A stretch of DNA of 6,187 nt from Thioalkalivibrio sp. (GCA_003550945.1 PULL01000091.1:1-6187), one strand, 5' to 3'. Counted from the first letter of the stretch, positions 1 through 4,974 are shown. Notes: generated from the sequence alone by a model not told the origin. Numbers and translations are program-made.

Positions 1-1
1 A

Positions 2-502
2 GTGGGTGCGCTGGGTCTGGCGCTGGTGGCGGTGATGGATTTCACGCGGGACCGTGGTCACGATCCGGTTCTGCTGGCGGAGAATGCGGAGGTTGCCGAG
101 CCGGTGGCTGCCGGGCTTGCGGCCGAAACGCGTGGTGCCCGGCAGGTCCTGTTTCACGTGACGGAGATGGACGTGCGGGAGGCCGAGACACTGTTCGACG
201 ACATCGAGCACATGTTCGAGACGGCCTTGCTCGAGGGCCAGGATCTCCAGGTGCAGGTTGTCGTGCACGGCACGGCGATGGACCTGGTGCGCGCGGATCT
301 CGCGCCGTTTCCCAGCCGGATTCGTGAACTGGTACATCTGTACCCCGATCTTCGCGTCACCGCATGCGGTCAGTCCCGAGCGCGGCTGCAGCGCGCGGAG
401 CAAGCGACGATCGAACTGCTGCCCTGGGTCCAGGAGGTGGATTCCTGGGTCGACGAAGCCGCCCGCAGGCAGGCCGAGGGCTGGACCTACATCCGTATCT
501 GA
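2..502 (+). CDS. DsrE/DsrF-like family protein, 5' partial
   Basis: This protein resembles the DsrE/DsrF-like (COG1416-type) family, small alpha/beta proteins related to sulfur-relay proteins; the exact substrate is unknown. The visible part is 166 residues. Residues 1-12 are hydrophobic and look like the end of a membrane or signal segment, followed by a linker to about residue 45. The domain follows: a beta strand with FHVTE (51-55), VVVHG (86-90), an ACGQS loop with the family's conserved cysteine (C122), and the typical ending QAEGWTYI (157-164). The frame is open to the window edge, so the true start is probably upstream. GTG at 2 or ATG at 35 would give an odd or leaderless start, and neither has a convincing ribosome binding site. 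A possible small ORF and a terminator follow downstream. The family assignment rests on motif pattern. A role in sulfur oxidation is only inference. Confidence 0.72.
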   Translation: MGALGLALVAVMDFTRDRGHDPVLLAENAEVAEPVAAGLAAETRGARQVLFHVTEMDVREAETLFDDIEHMFETALLEGQDLQVQVVVHGTAMDLVRADLAPFPSRIRELVHLYPDLRVTACGQSRARLQRAEQATIELLPWVQEVDSWVDEAARRQAEGWTYIRI

Positions 503-510
503 GGGCGGTC

Positions 511-591
511 GTGATCCTGAAGAGAATTACCGGCACGAGTGTGCGACGGTCCATCCTGCAGCAGCAGGAGCGCGCCCACATCAAGCCCTGA
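511..591 (+). CDS. possible small protein of 26 codons
   Basis: A short GTG-initiated frame begins 8 bases after the stop of the DsrE-like gene. A GAGGG Shine-Dalgarno-like stretch (501-505) sits 5 bases ahead of it. The predicted peptide is basic and Gln-rich (ILKRITG, then SVRRSILQQQERA, ending HIKP). It is less Ala/Gly/Arg-dominated than the shadow frames around it. It ends before the tandem hairpins and terminator at 607-663, so it would be the last cistron of the DsrE-like transcript. I do not recognise the peptide. It may be a real small protein, a decayed gene end, or chance. Confidence 0.3.
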   Translation: MILKRITGTSVRRSILQQQERAHIKP

Positions 592-606
592 ACGGTTTCT
601 CCCCCG

Positions 607-635
607 ACCCTCTCGTGAGGGTGCTCTGCTGAGCA
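607..635. repeat. two tandem small hairpins between convergent genes
   Basis: ACCCTC (607-612) pairs with GAGGGT (617-622) around a TCGT loop. TGCTC (622-626) pairs with GAGCA (631-635) around TGCT. The two share one base at 622, so they cannot both form at full length. They lie just past the murU stop codon and just before the intrinsic terminator. On the minus strand neither is followed by a T-run, so they may protect or mark the murU mRNA end rather than terminate it. Confidence 0.4.
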
Positions 636-1319
636 TTAACCCGGCTGTGCCGGGTTTCTTTTTGGGTGCTCCCGGTCCAGTGAATGCAGGCGTTCCGGGG
701 TACCGATGTCGATCCAGGAGCCCCCGTGGTGTTCGCCGGTCACCCGGCCTTCCGCGATCGCCGCGCGCAGCACCGGAGCCAATGGCCGCCGCCCGCGCGG
801 CAACCCCGCGAAGAGTTCGGGGCGGTACCAGCCGATGCCCGAGAAGGTGTATCGGGGGCTCTGGTCGAGACCGAGACGCCCCGCTTCCAGCGTGAAGTCG
901 CCCTCGGAGTGGTGCGCCGGGTTGTCGACCAGCACCAGGTGGGCCAGCACTTCCGGCGCCAGTGCGGGCGGGTGCAACGCGTGGTCGCACCAGATGTCGC
1001 CGTTGATGACCAGAAAGACTTCGTCGCCCAGTTGCGGCAGGGCCTCGCGGATGCCGCCCGCGGTCTCCAGCGCCCCGGGCGGTTCCCGGGAATAGGCGAT
1101 GTGTACGCCGAGACGTTCCCCTGCGCCTAGATACCCTTCGATCTGCTTGCCCAGATGACCGAGGTTGATCACCAGTTCCCGGTAACCCGCGCTGCGCAGG
1201 CGCCCGATCAGGTGTTCGATCAGCGGGATGCCGCCCACGGTCAGCAGCGGTTTCGGGACCCGGTCGGTCAGCGGGCGCATGCGCTCCCCGCGACCCGCCG
1301 CCAGGATCATCGCGCGCAA
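636..1319 (-). CDS. murU: N-acetylmuramate alpha-1-phosphate uridylyltransferase MurU
   Basis: MurU transfers UMP from UTP to MurNAc-1-phosphate, giving UDP-MurNAc. It is the last step of the cytosolic recycling shortcut that bypasses de novo UDP-MurNAc synthesis and its fosfomycin-sensitive MurA step. The 227-residue protein has the sugar-nucleotidyltransferase fold. It shows the N-terminal loop LAAGRGERMRPLT (6-18), PKP (22-24) with the conserved lysine, ETAGG (85-89), NGD (106-108) with the metal-binding Asp108, and WIDIGTPERL (202-211). Length matches the family. The start chosen is TTG at 1319, because it restores the family's usual M-(K/R)-A-M-I-L N-terminus. The alternative ATG at 1310 would overlap the amgK stop as ATGA but lose three residues. 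It is the last gene of the operon. Residues 218-227 are encoded inside the opposing terminator and are probably a dispensable tail. Confidence 0.9.
   Translation of the reverse strand: MRAMILAAGRGERMRPLTDRVPKPLLTVGGIPLIEHLIGRLRSAGYRELVINLGHLGKQIEGYLGAGERLGVHIAYSREPPGALETAGGIREALPQLGDEVFLVINGDIWCDHALHPPALAPEVLAHLVLVDNPAHHSEGDFTLEAGRLGLDQSPRYTFSGIGWYRPELFAGLPRGRRPLAPVLRAAIAEGRVTGEHHGGSWIDIGTPERLHSLDREHPKRNPAQPG
638..663 (+). terminator. Rho-independent terminator of the DsrE-like transcript
   Basis: A perfect 8-bp stem, AACCCGGC (638-645) with GCCGGGTT (649-656), closes a 3-base TGT loop. A T-rich tail (655-663, interrupted by one C) follows on the plus strand. The strength and polarity mark the end of the rightward transcript. 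The element lies wholly within the last codons and stop of the opposing murU gene. Reading leftward, the stem is not followed by a T-run, so it is predicted to work in one direction only. Confidence 0.8.
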
Positions 1320-2347
1320 GGTCGTCCGTCCGCCTGAAAGTGCTGTCCGAACCAGTTGGCAACGGGCGCGAGTTCCGGAGCCCGCAGTCCCCGCTCCAGC
1401 AAGCGCCAGAGCCGGGGCTGGTGAATCTGGTAGCCGGGCTTCAGGTCACGGCGGGCCAGGCGGGTGAAGATGCCGATGATCTTCACCGTCCGCTGGACCC
1501 CCAGCACCCGGTAGTGGTGCAGAAACGGGTCACGCGGCCAGAGGCCGGTCGCCAGCGTCTCGTCGAGGACCGCCTGCGCAATGTCGGGCGACACGTCCCG
1601 GCGCGCGTCTTCCAGCAAAGAGACGAGGTCGTAGGCGGGGCTGCCAATCACCGCATCCTGGAAGTCCAGCAGGCCGCAGGCCGTGTGTTCCGTGCCGTCC
1701 GGCAGCAGCATCAGGTTGTCGACGTGAAAGTCCCGCAGTACCAGCGTCGCCGGCATTGCCGGCAGTCGGCCGAACACCTCCCGCCAGGCCTGCTCGAACG
1801 CCTCGCGGGCGGCGCCCGGTACCGGAATGCCGTGGACCTCCGGCCAGTACCAGTCGATCAGCAGGCGGGCTTCGTCCAGCAGTCGGCCCTCGTCGTAGGC
1901 GGGAATCTGCGCTTCCTCCGGCGCCAATGCGTCGTCGCCGCGCGCGGCCCATTGCGCCTGCAGCGTCTGCAGCGTGCGGGCGGCCAGCCGGTAGAGGTCA
2001 GCCTCCGGTACGCCCTCGGCGAGGGCACGGGTGAAGGTGCGGTCCCCGAGGTCCTCCAGCAGTAGGAAGCCCTGGGCTCGATCCGCCGCCAGCACCTCCG
2101 GCGCCCGCAGCCCCATCCTGCGGAGAATGGCCGCGATCCGCAGAAAGGGCCCGACATCCTCGCGTTCCGGGGGCGCATCCATCACCACGTAACTGACCCC
2201 ACCGCGCTGGCTGCGGAAATAGCGGCGGAAGCTGGCGTCGCTGCCCAGAGGCCTGGCGGGTGTGAACTCGGTGTGGAGGCTTTGCAGCCAGCGGTCCAGC
2301 GCGCTGACTCTTGGATCCGCGTCCGTCGCGAGGGCGGCGCCGGTCAT
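1307..2347 (-). CDS. amgK: N-acetylmuramate/N-acetylglucosamine anomeric kinase AmgK
   Basis: AmgK is a cytosolic sugar kinase of the aminoglycoside-phosphotransferase/choline-kinase-like fold. It phosphorylates the C1 hydroxyl of MurNAc (and GlcNAc), supplying MurU with MurNAc-1-phosphate. The 346-residue protein shows an N-terminal lobe with SDASFRRYFR (36-45) and the hinge-like LLLEDLGD (95-102). The catalytic loop is LRDFHVDNLMLL (204-215), with Asp206, Asp210 and Asn211. The metal-binding segment is LLDFQDAVIGSPAYDLVSLL (226-245). Length is normal for the family. The ATG at 2347 overlaps the stop of the upstream phosphodiesterase gene in an ATGA, and the 3' end overlaps murU, so translation of all three is probably coupled. 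The MurU neighbour makes this assignment much firmer than the kinase fold alone would. Confidence 0.9.
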   Translation of the reverse strand: MTGAALATDADPRVSALDRWLQSLHTEFTPARPLGSDASFRRYFRSQRGGVSYVVMDAPPEREDVGPFLRIAAILRRMGLRAPEVLAADRAQGFLLLEDLGDRTFTRALAEGVPEADLYRLAARTLQTLQAQWAARGDDALAPEEAQIPAYDEGRLLDEARLLIDWYWPEVHGIPVPGAAREAFEQAWREVFGRLPAMPATLVLRDFHVDNLMLLPDGTEHTACGLLDFQDAVIGSPAYDLVSLLEDARRDVSPDIAQAVLDETLATGLWPRDPFLHHYRVLGVQRTVKIIGIFTRLARRDLKPGYQIHQPRLWRLLERGLRAPELAPVANWFGQHFQADGRPCAR

Positions 2348-3138
2348 GCGGGCAGTTCGCCGGGCACGGTTGCGGGAACGCGCCGAACCTCGGTTTCCAG
2401 TTGGCCGTCGGGGTGCAGCCGCAGTACCCGGTAGCCCGACTCGACCGGCTCCAGCGCGAAATCGGAGGCTTCCGGCAGGAACTGCACCAGCGTGGAGGGG
2501 CAGCCCAGCAGGCGGATGGGTCCGTGCATCGCGTCGTAGGTCTGGTGGATGTGCCCGAACACGCAGGCCCGCACCTGGGGATGGCGGGCCATGGTCGCGA
2601 GCAGTTCGTCGCCGTTCGTCAATGTCAGCCGGTCCAGCCAGCGGCTGCCGACGGTTACCGGCGGGTGGTGCACGGCGACCAGCACCCAGTGCTCCGGGTG
2701 CCTGTCGATGCTGTCCTCCAGGCGGTGCAGTTCGCCCGGATGCACCAGTCCCGCGCTGTGTCCGGGCCAGCAGGAGTCCAGTCCCACCACCAGCCAGTTG
2801 CCCAGCACCCGTTCGCCGTCGAAGCCGTGCCCCGCGCCCACGAAGACCTCGCGCGCGACACCCGGGTCGTCGTGATTGCCGGCCAGTCCGACGATGGGTG
2901 CTGGCAGACGGGCGAGGTGGTCGACCAGACGCTGGTACACGGGCGCCTCGGGATCCTCGGCGAGGTCGCCGGTGACCAGCACGAGGTCCGCGCCGTGGTG
3001 CAGCCGCAGCACGTCGAGGAGCACGGTCTCCAGCTGTGCGTCGCTGTCCGGATAGCCCGAGCGGATCGGCCCCGGGTGCCGGCCGAGGTGCGTGTCGCTG
3101 ACCTGAACCACTGTGAAACTGTGCTGCCCCGCCGTCAC
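2344..3138 (-). CDS. cpdA: class III cyclic-nucleotide phosphodiesterase, CpdA/Icc-like metallophosphoesterase
   Basis: This is a calcineurin-like metallophosphoesterase most like CpdA/Icc, which hydrolyses 3',5'-cAMP to AMP with a two-metal centre. All five metal-binding blocks are visible in the 264-residue protein: SDTHLG (14-19), TGDLAED (56-62), GNHDD (87-91), VHHPP (156-160) and GHIHQ (195-199). SGYPDSDAQLETVL (27-40) resembles the Icc segment after block I. Length fits Icc. The GTG start at 3138 was chosen because AGGAGGG (3152-3146 on the minus strand) lies 7 bases upstream. An in-frame ATG at 3159 would add seven residues but has no comparable site, and it would put that Shine-Dalgarno inside the gene. 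It is the first gene of the operon and ends in a 4-base ATGA overlap with amgK. Other phosphoesterase substrates cannot be excluded. Confidence 0.82.
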   Translation of the reverse strand: MTAGQHSFTVVQVSDTHLGRHPGPIRSGYPDSDAQLETVLLDVLRLHHGADLVLVTGDLAEDPEAPVYQRLVDHLARLPAPIVGLAGNHDDPGVAREVFVGAGHGFDGERVLGNWLVVGLDSCWPGHSAGLVHPGELHRLEDSIDRHPEHWVLVAVHHPPVTVGSRWLDRLTLTNGDELLATMARHPQVRACVFGHIHQTYDAMHGPIRLLGCPSTLVQFLPEASDFALEPVESGYRVLRLHPDGQLETEVRRVPATVPGELPA

Positions 3139-3179
3139 CAGCCTGCCCTCCTGCCGCATCGTCGCGCCGCGCCCCGGAC

Positions 3180-3191
3180 GGGCGCGCGCCC
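3180..3191. promoter_or_regulatory. 12-bp perfect GC palindrome in the cpdA/dksA divergent region
   Basis: GGGCGCGCGCCC is an exact palindrome lying 18 bases left of the dksA -10-like box, where a -35 element would be expected, and no consensus -35 is visible there. It also falls in the presumed early leader of the leftward cpdA transcript. It could be a protein-binding site or an mRNA stem. In GC-rich DNA a 12-mer like this can also occur by chance. Confidence 0.35.
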
Positions 3192-3207
3192 TAAGGTAAC
3201 GCCTTGG

Positions 3208-3215
3208 ACTATACT
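3208..3215. promoter_or_regulatory. overlapping divergent -10-like boxes for dksA (+) and cpdA operon (-)
   Basis: On the plus strand TATACT (3210-3215) matches the sigma-70 -10 consensus at five of six positions. On the minus strand TATAGT (3213-3208) also matches at five of six. They share the self-complementary TATA at 3210-3213, one of the few AT-rich spots in this GC-rich gap. Expected starts would be near 3222 for dksA (leader about 70 bases) and near 3201 for cpdA (leader about 60 bases). Neither has a good -35 hexamer, so at least one may need an activator or be spurious. Confidence 0.4.
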
Positions 3216-3250
3216 GGTCGAATTGCAGGGAAAAAGACTTCCGTTTCCCT

Positions 3251-3270
3251 CCCCGTCGATCCGGACGGGG
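3251..3270 (+). promoter_or_regulatory. hairpin in the dksA 5' leader
   Basis: CCCCGTC (3251-3257) pairs perfectly with GACGGGG (3264-3270) around a six-base GATCCG loop. It lies 23 bases before the dksA start codon and downstream of the proposed promoter, so it should be transcribed. It has no T-run and does not cover the AAAGGG ribosome binding site (3282-3287). A role in mRNA stability or translation is possible but unproven. Confidence 0.4.
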
Positions 3271-3293
3271 CGGGTCGAGTGAAAGGGTGTGGC

Positions 3294-3704
3294 ATGCAAG
3301 AGGTAGCACAGGATTATCGTCCTTCGGCCGACGAGCCGTACATGAACCCGCGTCAGCTCGAGTATTTCCGGCGCAAGCTGGAGGCGTGGCGGGATGAACT
3401 GATCCAGGAGTCGGAGGAGACCCTCGAGCACCTGCGCACGGAGAACTGGCAGGAGCCGGATCCGAACGACCGCGCGACGCACGAGTCGGAGGCCACGCTG
3501 GAGCTGCGCACGCGGGACCGCTACAGGAAGCTGATCGGCAAGATCGACGCGGCGCTGCGCCGGATCGATCGCAACGAGTACGGCTATTGCGAGGAGACCG
3601 GCGAACCGATCGGGATCGCCAGACTCGAGGCACGCCCGATCGCAACGCTCAGCGTCGAGGCGCAGGAAGCCCACGAACGGGACGAGCGCCGCCGGGGCGA
3701 TTGA
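3294..3704 (+). CDS. dksA: RNA polymerase-binding transcription factor DksA (zinc-ligand-depleted form)
   Basis: DksA binds in the RNA polymerase secondary channel and works with ppGpp to repress rRNA promoters and activate biosynthetic ones. The 136-residue protein aligns with E. coli DksA almost throughout: YMNPRQLEYFRRKLEAWRDEL (16-36) starts the coiled coil. The tip is DPNDRA (56-61), keeping both Asp residues and the Ala important for activity. LELRTRDRYRKLIGKI (69-84) is the return helix and GIARLEARPIATL (107-119) belongs to the globular domain. The zinc-finger positions, spaced exactly as C-x2-C-x17-C-x2-C, read Cys99, Thr102, Ser120, Ala123, so three of four ligands are missing. The ATG at 3294 has AAAGGG 6 bases upstream and gives the E. 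coli-like MQE start. An upstream in-frame TTG at 3204 would run through the promoter and is rejected. It is divergent from the cpdA operon. Confidence 0.93.
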   Translation: MQEVAQDYRPSADEPYMNPRQLEYFRRKLEAWRDELIQESEETLEHLRTENWQEPDPNDRATHESEATLELRTRDRYRKLIGKIDAALRRIDRNEYGYCEETGEPIGIARLEARPIATLSVEAQEAHERDERRRGD

Positions 3705-3732
3705 CCCACCCGGTTTGATGAGCGCGGGTGGG
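3705..3732 (+). terminator. possible weak terminator after dksA
   Basis: CCCACCCG (3705-3712) begins immediately after the dksA stop and pairs with CGGGTGGG (3725-3732) around a 12-base loop. The tail is only GGTTTGGGT, so the T-run is poor. It may end dksA transcription inefficiently or act as a 3' stabilising stem that lets some transcripts continue into the small membrane-protein gene. Confidence 0.35.
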
Positions 3733-3772
3733 GTTTGGGTGGCATGACGGTCAGCGTCAAGCACAACGGCTT

Positions 3773-3799
3773 CCGCCCGAAGCATGCCGGTTCGGGCGG
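3773..3799. repeat. 9-bp perfect inverted repeat upstream of the small membrane-protein gene
   Basis: CCGCCCGAA (3773-3781) and TTCGGGCGG (3791-3799) form a perfect 9-bp stem with a 9-base loop. It ends 12 bases before the GTG start at 3812 and just ahead of the G-rich ribosome binding region. No T-run follows, so it is not a standard terminator. It could modulate translation of the downstream gene or be an operator. Confidence 0.5.
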
Positions 3800-3811
3800 C
3801 CGGGGGCTCTG

Positions 3812-4045
3812 GTGCGCTTGATTCTGCTTCTGCTCGCGCTGCTGATCGTCGGGTGGTTGGTGTACCAGCAGATCGCGGGTGTCCCCGGGCGATCGATCGA
3901 AACACCGACCGGCGAAGCGGCCGTGGAGGTTCCGCGTGTGCCGCAACGGCCGCAGGATCTGCCGGCCTTCGAACAGCAGATGCAGCAGTTCATGCACGAT
4001 TCCGCCGAGGAGCGCCGGCAGCGGCTGGACGCGCTGGAGCGCTGA
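3812..4045 (+). CDS. small single-pass membrane protein of unknown function
   Basis: I do not recognise a family. The 77-residue product has one strong hydrophobic segment at residues 3-22 (LILLLLALLIVGWLVYQQ and following). A Pro-rich linker (23-50) comes next, then a polar, probably helical C-terminus rich in Gln, Glu and Arg (52-77, FEQQMQQFMHDSAEERRQRL) that could form a short coiled coil. It may be a membrane-anchored adaptor with the tail in the periplasm, but topology is uncertain because few charges flank the segment. The GTG at 3812 is preferred: a GGGGG run lies 5 bases upstream and the hydrophobic segment then begins at once. Starting at 3728 would add 28 non-conserved-looking residues across the hairpins. 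It lies 107 bases after dksA in the same direction and converges with the ceramidase-like gene 15 bases away. Confidence 0.62.
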   Translation: MRLILLLLALLIVGWLVYQQIAGVPGRSIETPTGEAAVEVPRVPQRPQDLPAFEQQMQQFMHDSAEERRQRLDALER

Positions 4046-4060
4046 CGCTTCGATCTCTCC

Positions 4061-4843
4061 CTACCCAGGGGTGCGCATCCTGCGCAGCCTGAGCATGCGC
4101 AGGATCCAGTAGATCGCCACGGCGGCGAGCAGGTGCTTCAGGGTGTGCCCGCTGATCCAGCCAGCGGTGAGGGTGTGGATCTGGTGGTCGAGGTTTTCGG
4201 CACCCAGCGCAAGCAGGTACCAGCCCCCGGCGGCCACGAAATCCCCCCCGCGGGTGTATGGGCTGCGGTACAGCAGAACCAGCAGCAGCCCGACCACAAT
4301 GGGCACTGCCTGCGTCAGCAGGTACAGGCGCAGGTCACCGGCGCCCGCGCTTTCGGTCAATATCCAGTGGGTCGCCGCGCCAATGCCCAGCAGCACCAGA
4401 ATCGGCAGCGCGATCGCGCCTGCGCGATAATGCAGGCGCTCCCCGATGATCGCGGCGAAGATGGACATGAAGGCAACCGTCATCGGAAGCCGGTCCCAGT
4501 AAAGCCGCTGGTGATTGGGCTCCCAGTGATACCAGGCGGAGCCGGCGGCGATGCCGATCACCGCGACGAACAGCAGCGCGTACGGCAGGGACTCGACCCG
4601 ATGCACGAAGATCACGTCCATGCGGCGCCGGTGGTGCAGCAGCCAGGCCAGACCCAGGATTCCCACCACCAGGAACGCGAGGTTCGACAGGACATCGGTG
4701 AAATGGGGAATGCCCAGCAGCGTCCGGGTCTCGGCGAAGGCATGGTAGGCGTCGGGCTGCGGCAGCGGCGGCAGCCACCATGCGACCACCGCCATCGCGA
4801 GCACCGCCGCGGTCAGCACCATGGGACGCCAGAATCGGAACAT
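4061..4843 (-). CDS. alkaline ceramidase-like (CREST superfamily) membrane protein
   Basis: This is a 260-residue multi-pass inner-membrane protein with about seven hydrophobic segments, resembling the alkaline ceramidase family (PF05875-like) of metal-dependent membrane amidases. CREST signature residues are visible: Ser102 and His106 in GSAWYHWEP (101-109), Asp117 in WDRLPMTVAF (116-125), and His233 and His237 in SGHTLKHLLAA (231-241). Together these are the expected zinc-site set. NLAFLVVGI (54-62) also fits the family. Length is as usual. The start is ATG 4843, with CGGAG directly abutting it, unusually close for a ribosome binding site. The internal ATG at 4822 has none and would trim the first membrane segment. 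The substrate is unknown: most gammaproteobacteria lack sphingolipids, so it may act on another amide lipid or on environmental ceramide. It stands alone, convergent with the small membrane-protein gene. Confidence 0.72.
   Translation of the reverse strand: MFRFWRPMVLTAAVLAMAVVAWWLPPLPQPDAYHAFAETRTLLGIPHFTDVLSNLAFLVVGILGLAWLLHHRRRMDVIFVHRVESLPYALLFVAVIGIAAGSAWYHWEPNHQRLYWDRLPMTVAFMSIFAAIIGERLHYRAGAIALPILVLLGIGAATHWILTESAGAGDLRLYLLTQAVPIVVGLLLVLLYRSPYTRGGDFVAAGGWYLLALGAENLDHQIHTLTAGWISGHTLKHLLAAVAIYWILRMLRLRRMRTPG
4077..4105. repeat. 10-bp perfect inverted repeat inside the 3' end of the ceramidase-like gene
   Basis: ATCCTGCGCA (4077-4086) and TGCGCAGGAT (4096-4105) are exact reverse complements separated by 9 bases. 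They encode the Arg/Leu/Met-rich C-terminal tail (LRMLRLRRM) of the ceramidase-like protein and lie about 30-60 bases beyond the end of the convergent small gene. There is no T-run on either side. It could be a bidirectional stem protecting both mRNA ends, or partly a by-product of the repetitive Leu-Arg codons. Confidence 0.45.
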
Positions 4844-4854
4844 CTCCGGATGAT

Positions 4855-4877
4855 AACCGGACCGGGCTGTTCCGGTT
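4855..4877. repeat. inverted repeat just upstream of the ceramidase-like gene
   Basis: AACCGGA (4855-4861) and TCCGGTT (4871-4877) form a 7-bp stem with a 9-base loop, starting 12 bases upstream of the start codon at 4843. In the leftward transcript it would sit in the leader and could affect access to the start. On the plus strand it is followed by TCTGCCT, too poor a T-run for a terminator. Confidence 0.35.
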
Positions 4878-4960
4878 TCTGCCTGCAGCGCACGCGTGAT
4901 CGGGGCGCGAACTTCCTCCGCCGCTGGTGGGGGAGCGCCGGGGAGGGAGCTGGGCGTGAG

Positions 4961-4974
4961 GGTCCGACCGGACC
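4961..4974. promoter_or_regulatory. dyad 1 in the intergenic region before 5-oxoprolinase
   Basis: GGTCCG-AC-CGGACC is a near-continuous dyad (6-bp arms, 2-base centre), 67 bases before the 5-oxoprolinase start. The 197-base gap from 4844 to 5040 must carry the promoters of both flanking genes, but no convincing -35/-10 pair is visible. The dyad is a candidate operator on symmetry alone. Confidence 0.3.

Noticed and set aside
487..1362. A 291-codon minus-strand frame overlapping murU in another frame.
   Set aside because: Its product is Arg/Gly/Pro-rich with no motifs, while the murU frame carries every family signature across the same bases.
1340..2065. A 241-codon plus-strand frame opposite amgK, and similar long plus-strand frames up to 3282 opposite cpdA.
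   Set aside because: They are shadows of amgK and cpdA: no ribosome binding site, no recognisable domain, and Gln/Arg/Val-rich composition mirroring the genes' codons.
3204..3293. An upstream TTG start for dksA adding 30 residues.
   Set aside because: The extension would overlap the -10-like box and the leader hairpin, has no family match, and the ATG at 3294 gives the expected N-terminus with a Shine-Dalgarno.
3160..3645. Upstream extension of the cpdA reading frame to 3645, giving a 433-residue protein.
   Set aside because: The extra residues are antisense to dksA and low in complexity. The phosphoesterase fold starts near the GTG at 3138, which has a strong AGGAGGG ribosome binding site.
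3135..3905. A 256-codon minus-strand frame opposite dksA and the small membrane-protein gene.
   Set aside because: It crosses the cpdA start, the divergent promoter region and all of dksA, and its sequence is the complement of conserved DksA codons.
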